A DNA stretch of 35,892 bases from a bacterium (GCA_021734165.1 JAIPJL010000020.1:1-35892); one strand, 5' to 3'. Shown: positions 8,672 to 17,466, numbered from the stretch's first letter. The notes: generated by a model not told the origin, from the letters alone. A program made the numbers and translations.

Positions 8672-9481
8672 ATGAAATCCGAAAATACTCCTGTTACAGT
8701 AAATCATATTATAGCTATGAAGCGTCATGGTGAAAAGATCATCGCTTTGACAGCTTATGATGCAATGTTTGCCAGGCTTGAGGATGAAGCAGGCATTGAT
8801 CTGATATTAGTTGGTGATTCGCTGGGAATGGTTGTGCAGGGTCATAAAGACACGATTCCTGTGACAATAGATGATACCATATATCATACCAGAGCTTGCG
8901 CAAAGGTTGTTAAACAAGCTTTATTAGTTTCAGATATGCCTTTTATGAGCTACCAGGAGTCAATCGAGCAGGCTTTACACAATGCAGGCAGGTGCATGAA
9001 GGAAGCCGGAGCGAGAGCTGTAAAGCTCGAAGGTGGTGCTTTTATCGCTGAAACCGTTCGCAGACTGGTGGAAGTTGGCATTCCGGTCATGGGACATATA
9101 GGGATGCAGCCACAGATGGTGAATATCTATGGCGGATATAAGATTCAGGGTAAAAAGAGCGAACAGGCTAAGCAGATCATGCGCGATGCGGAGGCTATTC
9201 AAAACGCCGGCGCATTTTCGATTGTCCTGGAAAAAATACCGCGTCAGTTAGCAGCGGATATTACCAAAAAGCTGAAGATTCCCACTATCGGAATCGCAGC
9301 GGGACCGGATTGCGACGGTCAGATACTCGTTAATTATGATCTCTTCGGTCTTGCCGATCAGTTTAATTTCAAGTTTGTCAGAAGATACATGGAAATGGCA
9401 CAGGATGTGAGAAATGCTGTAGCCAAATGGAGCGAAGACATTCGCTCAGGTGATTTTCCGAATGATGATGAATCGTTTTAA
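8672..9481 (+). CDS. panB: 3-methyl-2-oxobutanoate hydroxymethyltransferase
   Basis: First committed enzyme of pantothenate synthesis: transfers a hydroxymethyl group from methylene-tetrahydrofolate to alpha-ketoisovalerate to form ketopantoate; 269 residues, normal for PanB (about 264). Seen: ALTAYDAMFARL, the Mg-binding LVGDSLGMVVQGH, SDMPFMSY, VKLEGG, VMGHIGMQPQ, and the catalytic glutamate region FSIVLEKIP, then TIGIAAGPDCDGQILV. No panC, panD or panE gene is adjacent, so the rest of the pathway lies elsewhere. It sits 15 bases after mnmA and appears to end this transcription unit. Confidence 0.96.
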   Translation: MKSENTPVTVNHIIAMKRHGEKIIALTAYDAMFARLEDEAGIDLILVGDSLGMVVQGHKDTIPVTIDDTIYHTRACAKVVKQALLVSDMPFMSYQESIEQALHNAGRCMKEAGARAVKLEGGAFIAETVRRLVEVGIPVMGHIGMQPQMVNIYGGYKIQGKKSEQAKQIMRDAEAIQNAGAFSIVLEKIPRQLAADITKKLKIPTIGIAAGPDCDGQILVNYDLFGLADQFNFKFVRRYMEMAQDVRNAVAKWSEDIRSGDFPNDDESF

Positions 9482-9485
9482 GTTT

Positions 9486-9516
9486 CAAGTTTACAAGTTT
9501 ACAAGTTGACAAGTTA
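9486..9516 (+). repeat. Four 8-bp tandem units (CAAGTTKA)
   Basis: Four consecutive octamers CAAGTTTA, CAAGTTTA, CAAGTTGA and CAAGTTAG (last one incomplete) lie immediately after the panB stop. Confidence 0.7.
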
Positions 9517-9542
9517 GTAGATTAGAAACTTTTAATATATGG

Positions 9543-9565
9543 CATGTCCAACCGGTCTGGACATG
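9543..9565 (+). terminator. Weak candidate terminator after panB
   Basis: 8-bp perfect stem CATGTCCA/TGGACATG (9543-9550 and 9558-9565) with a 7-base loop, followed by ATTCTCTTAAATTTT. The T tract is broken, so termination is only possible, not shown. Confidence 0.35.
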
Positions 9566-9638
9566 ATTCTCTTAAATTTTGTTAAAATCCATTTTTTCTT
9601 GATGGATAACAATTCTTTAAACTCATCTTTTTAGGTGG

Positions 9639-9667
9639 CTGACAAAATTAATTGCCCCACCTGTGAT
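9639..9667 (+). promoter_or_regulatory. Candidate promoter of the C25-like gene
   Basis: CTGACA (9639-9644), a 17-base spacer and TGTGAT (9662-9667). A start near 9674 would place the hairpin at 9675-9691 at the very 5' end of the mRNA. The -10 matches TATAAT at four of six positions only. Confidence 0.35.
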
Positions 9668-9674
9668 GTGAAAT

Positions 9675-9691
9675 ACAAACCAGAGGTTTGT
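9675..9691 (+). promoter_or_regulatory. Hairpin sequestering the ribosome binding site of the C25-like gene
   Basis: ACAAACC (9675-9681), loop AGA, GGTTTGT (9685-9691): a perfect 7-bp stem. The only ribosome binding site for the ATG at 9693 is AGAGG at 9682-9686, which lies in the loop and the first two stem bases. Folding would therefore limit initiation. Confidence 0.55.
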
Positions 9692-9692
9692 C

Positions 9693-12600
9693 ATGAATAC
9701 ACAAAAGCCTAATCTTGCTTATCTTTTAACGCTTTTTCTTGCGCTTACTTTTACAGTACAGCACTTAAGCGCTGGATTAACTTCTTCAACCGAAGGGCTG
9801 TCCACCGGCAATTTCATTGCCCTGACCGTAGATTCTCCGGTTCAATGCAATATCACTGAGAGTAGCTCTACCATAGAAATGTCGGTAAACTTCTCAGATG
9901 CAATTAACATTAATGATGTTCAGGAAACTCATCAATTGCCTGTTCTCGCTCGCTGGATCAGGATTTCTGAGCGTGGTAATCCGGAGTTAGAATTTTCTGC
10001 CGTTAACACAAGACGTATTTCCGGAGAAGCGCCGGTCATTGATGGAAACCATACCGGAATATATCCTCCAGAGTCTGTCGTGATGAGTCAACCGATGATC
10101 ATGCGTGGAATCAGGGTAGTAAAACTGACTCTATATCCAGTCAGATGGGATTATGCCAGTGAAGAATATGTCATTTCACAAGGACTTAATGTTAATATCA
10201 AAAATGTAGGTGGTCAAGGTGTTAACGAGGTTGAGTCCCTTGACAGGCAGCCATCACAAGGATTTGATCGCATGATTGATGCGCTTCTCGTAAATCCTCC
10301 CCGCCGTGATGATCCTGTTAATTACCTTCCGGGCGGCTATCTGCTCGTGGCAGATGATAATTATCCTGATGTAATTAATGAATTTGCCGATTGGAAATTC
10401 GCATCCGGTCACCCGGTTCAGATATTAACATTTGATCCGGGAGCTACAGATGAAGTCCAGCTTAAAGAAATGATCCAGGATGTTTACCGCGAATTTAACT
10501 TTGAATATTTGGTCTTGTTTGGTAATGAAAACGCAGATACTCCCTGCCGGATACCATTCAACACTGATGCGTATTATGATATTTTCTTCGCTCAACTCGA
10601 AGGTGATGATCCGCTTGCTGATGTTACCGTAGGTTCATTTAACTGCATGGATGAAGATAACCTGACCTGCGCTGTCAGACGCGCTATATCATATCAATAT
10701 GAACCTTACACGGATGATCTCGATTGGTACACTATCGCCGGCGTCGCTGCCGGTGAATGTAGCGTTCCTAATGATATGTCACCGTCTTATACTACAAAGT
10801 GGGTAACGGAAGTACTAAGTCGCAAGGGATTTGACGTGACAGGTAGCTACTTCGTTGACAATCGTGTAAATGATCCTACTCCCATGGTGCGCGATCTATA
10901 CAATAACCGTTGTAATTTTATTTTGGTCAGGGCTCATCAGAATGATTTTGATGCGGACGAAATAGAAGCAACAGGCGTTTATCCTTTTCATTTCCTGGTC
11001 AGTTCATCAACCCTGACAGGCGCTTTCAATCGCGCTTTCAGAATGGGAACTCCCGACGATATGCGCGGTCCTTCCGCTGGATTCGGACACAACGGCAGTC
11101 CCCGTACAAACGTAGCCAATGCTATCGCAGGAGGCTTCATTGAGAGTACATTTTTGTTTAAAATCGGCTGCTATGGCTGGGCACGAAACTACACCATTGC
11201 CAATCTTGCTCGTGTGATGCCTGCCGATGACGACGATTATAGATACGGTTATTATTCAAGCTGGCGCTATTATGGCGATCCGGGACAGGATTGCTGGGTA
11301 GGAGTTCCTCGTCAACTCACCGTTTCGCATCCACAGAGTTTTGATCCTGATCAAACGATATTCTCAGTCAATGTTATAAATGCGGATAATGAGCGTCCCA
11401 TATCCGGCGCTGTCGTCTGTATTTCTCAAGTCGATGGCATTCAGTTTGTCAGACAAACCAATGCGGAAGGAAATGCTCAATTTACATTTGAATCTGGTGA
11501 TCTTAATGAGAACGAATTGAATATTATGGTCACAGGAGATGGATTACTTCCAAACAGACAAACTATTGAATCGGAAGATGTGGATATACTTTTTGTAACA
11601 GAAGAAATTGTGCTTAATGATGAAGAAGGTGGAAATGGTGATGGAATTGCATCACCTGGTGAAACGCTTACTGTATCGATGTCCCTGTTCAACCGTGGTG
11701 CAAGGGAATACAGAAATGATATGGTAAATCCGGATAGGATTGAGCTTTTTAGTCTTTCTCCCTGGGCGGAAGCCAACGGCGAAGTCAGAATGCCGAATGC
11801 TATTAATCAAAATGGATCGTTTGAGATCGAGGATGGATTTTCGCTGCAAATCCTGGAAGGATGTCCTAATGATGAAATTATTGATATCAACGTCTGGGTT
11901 GGATCAGAAGTAAACGCAGGTTTGGAATCCGGACTTTCAATTGATATCGAAGCACCATCACTTGAGTTTGAGGATATTGAGTTTATAAATAATCTGGAAC
12001 CGGGTTCAGATACTGAGTTTTCCGTATTCCTCACTAACAAAGGACATGTAAATACAGAAGAACTTGAAGCACGCCTTATGTCAATGTCTCCATTTATTTC
12101 TGTTACGAATGCGGCAGCGGCTTATGCGCCAATCGAGATTGATGACATAATTGAGAATGAAATACCTTTCAGAGTTGAAGCAGATGAAAACACTATCCCT
12201 GGTTCCATGGCGGAGTTCATGCTTATCCTCGAAGGCGATCCGGGAGTAATAGATACAGTATATTTCTCCCTGCCGGTTGGTGAAGCTGTTGAAGGTGATC
12301 CTCTCGGACCGGACAAATACGGATATATTGCGCTCGATGACGATGATGAAGATATTGAATGGTCGAGAGCGCCGGATTATGAGTGGCTCGATATAAATCA
12401 TTACAACGGTGAGATTCAAGGTGATCTGCTTGAATTGGGTGTTCACGAAGAGGAGGATTATTCCGTTCTCGTTGATTTGCCTTTCGATTTTACTTATTAC
12501 GGAGAAGATTACCGGCAGATTACCGTTTGCAGCAACGGCTGGATCGCCATGGGCGATCAAACTGAACTTGTCAATCAACAGAACTGGGTGATGCCAGGTT

Positions 12601-13850
12601 TCGACGGCGCTTTCGGTATGATAGCGATTTTCTGGGACAGGCTCTATATGGAAACACGCTCAGACGGTGTATTTACGTATCATGACGCTGATAATGGTCG
12701 ATTCTGTATTATGTGGGAAACAGGTGTTCACGTAGATGATGAGTGGCAGCCAAATATCTTTGAAGCTATGCTATATGATCCCGAACAACGCGAAACTCCA
12801 ACTGGTGATAGTCAAATACTAATGCAGTACAACACGGTTAACAACAACCAGGACGAATGGGAAGCCAATGCAAGTTGCACCGTTGGAATTTCGTCACCGG
12901 AAGGATTGGACGGTTTGACATACACATATTGGGGAGACTATCCCGCTCAGTGTGCTCCGCTTGAAGGCAGAAGAGCTATACTATGGACGACAGTTGCTTA
13001 CGAATGGGAAACAGGCTCTCTTTCTGGAAATGTAACACGCTATATCGACTCCACCGCTGTAGCCGGCGCTTCGGTAAGAACATCCAACGGTTTTGAAACC
13101 GTAACCGATGAAAACGGTGATTATGAGCTATTGGGAGTAACCGCAGGTACTTTCGATCTTACTGTAGCAGCCGAAGGCTACGGTGGATTAACCGAAGAGG
13201 ATATTGAGCTTGAAGTTGATGCAGAGTTGGAGTACAATTTCGTGCTACCGCATTCATGGATGGAGTTTGATAAAGATAGTTTATATAATTGGATTGGAGA
13301 TGATGTTATAGAAAGTGACCGTTTGACAATCTCTAACATTGGAAATCTTGATTTAGATTTCAGTATCACGATAGATAGCGATTATGAAATTTATATCGAA
13401 CCAGAGGAAGGAAGCATTGAATCAGGGAATAATCAAGTAATTTCGTTTGATATTGAAAATTTCATTCTAAGACCTGGTCACTATGAATATGAATTGGTAA
13501 TTAACAATAGTTCACCCGAACATACTGTAGTAGTACTATTTATTATTGATATACTAAGCGTTGATGAAGAAGAACTTACGATACCAACTGTCTTCTCCTT
13601 ATCCGAGCCTTATCCAAATCCGTTTAACTCATCAACTACCATCCGCTTCGGATTGCCAAAGGATTCCGATGTCAGCGTTCAGTTGTTCGACCTTACCGGA
13701 CGGAGGATCACAACATTGACTGAAGGACGCTATAAGGCTGGTTGGCATGACGCATTGGTTGATGCATCGGGACTTGCCACCGGAATATACTTTGTACGTA
13801 TGGAGGCGGGTGACTTCAAGTCGATAAAACGATTGTTGCTGGTAAAGTAA
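9693..13850 (+). CDS. Large secreted protein with degenerate gingipain-like (C25) domain and T9SS sorting domain
   Basis: Surface or secreted protein of 1385 residues. Signal peptide about 1-27. A C25-like fold spans about 210-538: LPGGYLLVADDNYPDVINEF, the conserved LADVTVGSFNC strand, WRYYGDPGQDCW at the domain end, then the Ig-like PRQLTVSHP extension usual in gingipains. The catalytic His may be H415 (LVRAHQND), but the expected Cys after PFHFLVS is a serine (SSS, 437-439), so protease activity is doubtful. Further on are CARDB-like repeats, a large beta domain with VCSNGWIAMGD, a carboxypeptidase-regulatory-like domain (SLSGNVTRYIDSTAVAGASV), an Ig/ASH-like stretch, and the type A T9SS sorting domain at 1307-1385 (YPNPFNSSTTI). 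It is not PorU, which lacks such a sorting domain. The domain boundaries are estimates. Confidence 0.85.
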   Translation: MNTQKPNLAYLLTLFLALTFTVQHLSAGLTSSTEGLSTGNFIALTVDSPVQCNITESSSTIEMSVNFSDAININDVQETHQLPVLARWIRISERGNPELEFSAVNTRRISGEAPVIDGNHTGIYPPESVVMSQPMIMRGIRVVKLTLYPVRWDYASEEYVISQGLNVNIKNVGGQGVNEVESLDRQPSQGFDRMIDALLVNPPRRDDPVNYLPGGYLLVADDNYPDVINEFADWKFASGHPVQILTFDPGATDEVQLKEMIQDVYREFNFEYLVLFGNENADTPCRIPFNTDAYYDIFFAQLEGDDPLADVTVGSFNCMDEDNLTCAVRRAISYQYEPYTDDLDWYTIAGVAAGECSVPNDMSPSYTTKWVTEVLSRKGFDVTGSYFVDNRVNDPTPMVRDLYNNRCNFILVRAHQNDFDADEIEATGVYPFHFLVSSSTLTGAFNRAFRMGTPDDMRGPSAGFGHNGSPRTNVANAIAGGFIESTFLFKIGCYGWARNYTIANLARVMPADDDDYRYGYYSSWRYYGDPGQDCWVGVPRQLTVSHPQSFDPDQTIFSVNVINADNERPISGAVVCISQVDGIQFVRQTNAEGNAQFTFESGDLNENELNIMVTGDGLLPNRQTIESEDVDILFVTEEIVLNDEEGGNGDGIASPGETLTVSMSLFNRGAREYRNDMVNPDRIELFSLSPWAEANGEVRMPNAINQNGSFEIEDGFSLQILEGCPNDEIIDINVWVGSEVNAGLESGLSIDIEAPSLEFEDIEFINNLEPGSDTEFSVFLTNKGHVNTEELEARLMSMSPFISVTNAAAAYAPIEIDDIIENEIPFRVEADENTIPGSMAEFMLILEGDPGVIDTVYFSLPVGEAVEGDPLGPDKYGYIALDDDDEDIEWSRAPDYEWLDINHYNGEIQGDLLELGVHEEEDYSVLVDLPFDFTYYGEDYRQITVCSNGWIAMGDQTELVNQQNWVMPGFDGAFGMIAIFWDRLYMETRSDGVFTYHDADNGRFCIMWETGVHVDDEWQPNIFEAMLYDPEQRETPTGDSQILMQYNTVNNNQDEWEANASCTVGISSPEGLDGLTYTYWGDYPAQCAPLEGRRAILWTTVAYEWETGSLSGNVTRYIDSTAVAGASVRTSNGFETVTDENGDYELLGVTAGTFDLTVAAEGYGGLTEEDIELEVDAELEYNFVLPHSWMEFDKDSLYNWIGDDVIESDRLTISNIGNLDLDFSITIDSDYEIYIEPEEGSIESGNNQVISFDIENFILRPGHYEYELVINNSSPEHTVVVLFIIDILSVDEEELTIPTVFSLSEPYPNPFNSSTTIRFGLPKDSDVSVQLFDLTGRRITTLTEGRYKAGWHDALVDASGLATGIYFVRMEAGDFKSIKRLLLVK

Positions 13851-13857
13851 TCAGTAG

Positions 13858-13877
13858 GACAAACATTCTTGTTTGTC
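13858..13877 (+). repeat. Short hairpin repeat, A/T-rich form
   Basis: GACAAAC, ATTCTT, GTTTGTC: 7-bp perfect stem eight bases after the stop of the C25-like gene. Bases 13861-13877 recur exactly at 20656-20672. It may help end transcription, but no T run follows. Confidence 0.6.
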
Positions 13878-13906
13878 AATGAGTGAAGAAGAAATTTGCA
13901 GGTGGG

Positions 13907-13924
13907 GCAGGCGTTCCTGCCTGC
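13907..13924 (+). repeat. Short hairpin repeat, G/C-rich form
   Basis: GCAGGC, GTTCCT, GCCTGC: 6-bp perfect stem 29 bases beyond the A/T-rich hairpin. The core 13908-13923 differs from 13860-13875 only by transitions. Confidence 0.6.
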
Positions 13925-13946
13925 GGTTTATAATCAGCAGGAAATT

Positions 13947-14453
13947 ATGTCTGCACCACCTAAAAAAGTAAAAATTATGACGAAATTTGATTTAATACAA
14001 CTATTCAGAATAAATTACAGCGCTCTACAGATGAACGTGAAAGACATATCTGACGCTGAGAGTCTGATTTTGCCGGGTGGAAAGGGCGGTAACTGCCTGA
14101 ACTGGGTGGTGGGACATATTACCCAGTCAAGAAACATTACACTGGATCTGCTCAAAGAAGAACCTGTCATTGAACCCAAAGACGCTGAGATTTACAAACG
14201 CGGCGAACATGTTGACAGCGTTGAAGACTTGATGCCTTTTACAGAAATTATGAATGCCTTTAATCAATCACAGAAAGCTTTATTAACAGCGCTCGATGAA
14301 TTATCAGATGACAGTCTCAATCGTCCGGTGAAAGAAGGTGAAGAAAGCACGTTAGAGCAGCAATTGAGCTTTCTGAATTTCCACGAGGCTTATCATATCG
14401 GTCAGACGGGATTACTGAGGAGGATTATCGGCAAAGACTGCGCAATTCCTTAG
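13947..14453 (+). CDS. DinB-family four-helix protein
   Basis: Putative metal-binding DinB/YfiT-like protein, 168 residues, cytoplasmic. The fold is a four-helix bundle; the expected metal triad is H57 (NWVVGHI) and H146/H150 (FHEAYHIGQ), with the C-terminal TGLLRRIIG helix. Some relatives are thiol-dependent S-transferases (bacillithiol or mycothiol linked), but the substrate cannot be inferred. The frame stays open back to 13896, but that extension translates the hairpin repeat at 13907-13924. The ATG at 13947 has AGGA five bases upstream and is preferred; another ATG at 13977 is possible. The gene is convergent with the lipoprotein gene downstream and shares its terminator. Confidence 0.85.
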   Translation: MSAPPKKVKIMTKFDLIQLFRINYSALQMNVKDISDAESLILPGGKGGNCLNWVVGHITQSRNITLDLLKEEPVIEPKDAEIYKRGEHVDSVEDLMPFTEIMNAFNQSQKALLTALDELSDDSLNRPVKEGEESTLEQQLSFLNFHEAYHIGQTGLLRRIIGKDCAIP

Positions 14454-14498
14454 CCCGACTTGTCCTCAAGCCGGGATTCTTGATTCCTGTAAGATCAA

Positions 14499-14536
14499 AA
14501 AAAAGACCCAACCGAAAATCAGGTTGAGTCTTTTTT
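14499..14536. terminator. Bidirectional terminator between convergent genes
   Basis: Arms AAAAAAGACCCAACC (14499-14513) and GGTTGAGTCTTTTTT (14522-14536) pair with one mismatch around an 8-base loop. The A run on one side and the T run on the other make it work for the dinB-like gene on plus and the lipoprotein gene on minus. Confidence 0.88.
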
Positions 14537-14553
14537 AAATATATAACTAAAAA

Positions 14554-15555
14554 TCAGAAACCTATCAGATATTCATAGTTTTGACTTTCAAGCGTAAAAT
14601 AGCCGTTAAATCCGGCGCTTCGTCCGGTGAAATATAGTTTTGCTATCGGTTTGCCATAAAGTGACATTTCACCCTCTCCGACGCCATTAGCTCCGATCTC
14701 TATTTCACCGCTAACATGATCTTCGCGGTATATATCGAGATCGTCATTATGTGGAAATGTGCCTTCAATTAGTATCCTGCTACTTTGATCAGTAGGATCA
14801 ACACTGAACTTCTCTATTTTCATTATCCATGTTGGATATTCATAGTAAATATAATCATATTCATAATCGCCAAGGTCTATGGTTTCACTGAAAGCTACTG
14901 AGCGGGTGACTTGAGTCCAACCCTGGATATGATTTGGATCCTGTCTGTCGCCAACTACTGCATTATCAGCATATTCTATATTCATATTTGAACTTTCGTT
15001 AATATCACGATAGAAAGTGCTTGTACGAAAATTAAAAAATTGACGGTAATCATCATATCCATATTCAAGACTGGATGGAGTTCGTACGGCGCCGGCAACC
15101 GGTTCGGTATCAAAACTCAGTTTCTGGAGAACATTATCAAGATGATTGTGTGTGTAAAAAGTATCAAGATCAACGATGCTTATCGCCAGCATGTTATCAA
15201 GTGTATCAAGAACATCGACTCTGTCCGCATTGATTGAAGTTAAATCAAAGTTAATAGCAACCGTATCATTCTCTGAGGATACAATGTTATATTCTTCAAC
15301 CCAGCCTGCAGGAAGGATTGTACTATATCGGTTAGTATGTGAAGCATCTTCGAGAAATCCGGAAGCCATGTCAAGCCGATCATACATCATACTGACAATC
15401 TCAGCCGTGACACGGGCAACCGAAGCTTCATCCGAAACATCAGGACGATATACGTAGCCGAGCGGTTGTTCTTCGCAAGCATTTAATCCAATTAATAAAA
15501 ATGATGCGAGTAAGAAGATTTTTAGTGTAAACTTAATGTTGTGTTGGTTCCGCAT
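14554..15555 (-). CDS. Putative outer lipoprotein, function unknown
   Basis: Predicted lipoprotein of 333 residues. The N terminus has basic residues, a hydrophobic stretch (KIFLLASFLLIGL) and a lipobox LNAC with C27 as the lipidated cysteine. The mature part starts EEQPLGYVYRP and is acidic and rich in Tyr, Asp and Ser, predicted beta-rich. I do not recognise a family. The longer frame to 15594 would put 13 residues before the positively charged N-region, so the ATG at 15555 is chosen; GGA lies upstream. A strong promoter candidate is at 15603-15631 on the minus strand. The only gene on this strand in the window, it is divergent from the glycosyltransferase operon. The Glu residues after C27 give no Asp+2 inner-membrane retention signal. 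Confidence 0.75.
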   Translation of the reverse strand: MRNQHNIKFTLKIFLLASFLLIGLNACEEQPLGYVYRPDVSDEASVARVTAEIVSMMYDRLDMASGFLEDASHTNRYSTILPAGWVEEYNIVSSENDTVAINFDLTSINADRVDVLDTLDNMLAISIVDLDTFYTHNHLDNVLQKLSFDTEPVAGAVRTPSSLEYGYDDYRQFFNFRTSTFYRDINESSNMNIEYADNAVVGDRQDPNHIQGWTQVTRSVAFSETIDLGDYEYDYIYYEYPTWIMKIEKFSVDPTDQSSRILIEGTFPHNDDLDIYREDHVSGEIEIGANGVGEGEMSLYGKPIAKLYFTGRSAGFNGYFTLESQNYEYLIGF

Positions 15556-15602
15556 TTTTGTTCCGTAAAAAATTGTTAATGACCAAAATATCATAACACT
15601 TA

Positions 15603-15631
15603 ATTTTACTAAAGATTCATACCGCTGTCAA
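15603..15631 (-). promoter_or_regulatory. Sigma70-type promoter of the lipoprotein gene
   Basis: On the minus strand: TTGACA (15631-15626), exactly 17 bases, TAAAAT (15608-15603). Transcription would start near 15596, giving a leader of about 40 bases to the ATG at 15555. Confidence 0.7.
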
Positions 15632-15712
15632 GTTTTATTCTCACTACACCACAAATACATCTTAAAACATTGAAATCTGAGAGAATTTGCTATCCTGTTG
15701 TGTGGTCGTGTT

Positions 15713-15756
15713 TGTCTCAACGAGAAATGTATCACCGCAATGTGATACTTGAGACA
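15713..15756 (+). repeat. Two-part stem-loop between divergent genes
   Basis: Outer stem TGTCTCAA (15713-15720) with TTGAGACA (15749-15756); inner stem GTATCAC (15729-15735) with GTGATAC (15742-15748); loop CGCAAT; an 8-base bulge (15721-15728) on the 5' side only. Both stems are perfect. Confidence 0.7.
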
Positions 15757-15793
15757 CTCCCCGATTACAGACGACAATATCTATCGCTTGTGG

Positions 15794-15822
15794 TTGACAT
15801 TTTCAAGGAGTTTCCGTAATTT
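15794..15822 (+). promoter_or_regulatory. Candidate promoter of the glycosyltransferase-lpxK operon
   Basis: Perfect TTGACA (15794-15799), 17-base spacer, TAATTT (15817-15822). The -10 is a poor match. The predicted start near 15829 precedes the AGGAG ribosome binding site at 15840-15844. Confidence 0.4.
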
Positions 15823-15849
15823 ATCTTTCATGTGTGAATAGGAGTCAGA

Positions 15850-17466
15850 TTGCAGACATTCATAAACATATATAGACGAAACTTCACAGCTTTTCTGGTT
15901 TTAGCGATGATTTTGTGCATGTTGTACGCTTTCAACAGAAATATGCTGATCGACGACTCGTTTATCTCATTTCGTTATGCGAAGAACCTTGTTGACGGGC
16001 ATGGTCTGGTTTATAATATTGACGAAAGAGTTGAAGGTTACTCCAATTTCCTCTGGGTGATGTTGCTTAGCTTTGGTTGTAAACTCGGCATTCAACCTGA
16101 GATATTCTTTTTGTTCCTCGCTATTCCAATTTACGTAGCAGTCCTTGTATTTACCTACCTGCTTGCTCTAAAAGTAACGAAAAGCAGAACCTATTCAATG
16201 ATCGCTATGCTGCTGGTTGGTTTTAATCACTCAATTGCCTGTTTCGCTGCGAGTGGAATGGAGACGCCACTGCAGATGCTCGAGTTTCTATCGGTTGGCT
16301 TTATCATTTACGGAGCGACTTGTACAGGATGGAGCATAAAAAAAACCATCTTACTGTCACTTATCTTAAGCCTCTCACTTTTAACGAGACCGGATAGCAT
16401 CATACTGGCGGGATGTTCTGCTTTAGCCTGGTATCATTCAGATCGAAAACGTAAATTAATTGATTATACAGCTTTTTTTGCGCCATTTGTGATTGTTGTA
16501 TTGCCCTGGCTCATCTGGAAATACAATTTTTACGGATCCATTCTACCGAATTCTTTTAACGCAAAAGTAAGAGGCTTCAGTGGTGTAGGTTTCGGATTTT
16601 ATTACTTCTATTTGTTTGTAATCTATTACGCGCTGGCGCCCTTTATAGCATTGGTTATCTGGCGTTGGCGATCGCTGTATCGCACTGACCGCGGCGCCGC
16701 TTACATTGCGTTATTCGCATTAGTTTGGTCGCTTTACGTGATCTTCGTCGGTGGTGATTTCATGGAATTTCGCTTCCTGACGCCTATAATACCATTTATA
16801 ATCATTGTCGTTCTGAAATCACAACTTCAATTTATAAGCGATAAATGGATAGTAATGGCGCTGACCTTTGCGCTCTGTCTCGGTACAGCTAATAATTTTT
16901 CATTTATCAATAAGATTTTCTTTACATATAGGGTAGAGCGCGTTGAGGAGTTAAACTCTCATCTCTATGCGCCTGAAGAAAACTGGGATGCGATTGGAAA
17001 GAAGTTGGGGGAACTATTTAAAGGAACAGACGTCACGCTTGGAATTGGCGCAGCGGGAGTTATTCCATATTATGCCGGACTGAAATCTATCGATTTCATG
17101 GGATTGACCGATAAAAATGTTCCCTTGATTGGTGAATTTTTCAGTTCAATGCCCGGACACCGCGTGATAGCGCCGTTGGAATATATGGTCAACAGCGGCG
17201 TCAATCTTGTCGTTCAGCCGATCAGATTAGTGTTTAACCAGCAGGAATTTATGAGTTGGCGACGTCAGCTAACCTGGAATTCAATATATACGTTTTTCCT
17301 GGACATAGATAAACCAGTCAATGGAGCATTTATAAACGAAGCTTTCTTATTGGTTATCCCGATTGAAAAAGGCTATTCTGTAGTGGTGTGGTATCTATCG
17401 CCTCATGAGGCTGTTGAGCAGGCAATTTATGATCATAATCTTATGAGAATCAGGCTGACGCGATGA
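15850..17466 (+). CDS. GT-C-type integral membrane glycosyltransferase
   Basis: Polytopic membrane protein of 538 residues with roughly ten hydrophobic helices. The first outside loop carries DDSFISFRYAKNLVDGHGLV with D35-D36, the acidic pair typical of GT-C enzymes that use polyprenyl-phosphate sugars. The arrangement DD-x(2)-I-x(2)-RYA-x-N-L-x(2)-G-x-GLVYN is shared with the AftB-like/DUF-type arabinosyl and mannosyl transferases, but donor and acceptor are unknown. Start is TTG with AGGAG five bases before. The last four bases (ATGA) overlap the start of the MocA-like gene. It leads an operon that ends in lpxK, so modification of an envelope glycan or lipid is a reasonable guess. Confidence 0.82.
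   Translation: MQTFINIYRRNFTAFLVLAMILCMLYAFNRNMLIDDSFISFRYAKNLVDGHGLVYNIDERVEGYSNFLWVMLLSFGCKLGIQPEIFFLFLAIPIYVAVLVFTYLLALKVTKSRTYSMIAMLLVGFNHSIACFAASGMETPLQMLEFLSVGFIIYGATCTGWSIKKTILLSLILSLSLLTRPDSIILAGCSALAWYHSDRKRKLIDYTAFFAPFVIVVLPWLIWKYNFYGSILPNSFNAKVRGFSGVGFGFYYFYLFVIYYALAPFIALVIWRWRSLYRTDRGAAYIALFALVWSLYVIFVGGDFMEFRFLTPIIPFIIIVVLKSQLQFISDKWIVMALTFALCLGTANNFSFINKIFFTYRVERVEELNSHLYAPEENWDAIGKKLGELFKGTDVTLGIGAAGVIPYYAGLKSIDFMGLTDKNVPLIGEFFSSMPGHRVIAPLEYMVNSGVNLVVQPIRLVFNQQEFMSWRRQLTWNSIYTFFLDIDKPVNGAFINEAFLLVIPIEKGYSVVVWYLSPHEAVEQAIYDHNLMRIRLTR

Noticed and set aside
9693-13850. PorU, the T9SS C25-type sortase
   Set aside because: PorU has no C-terminal sorting domain of its own, and here the catalytic Cys seems lost. 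The protein looks like a cargo protein.
13896-13946. Upstream ATG for the DinB-family gene
   Set aside because: The extra 17 residues translate a hairpin repeat; the ATG at 13947 has a good ribosome binding site.
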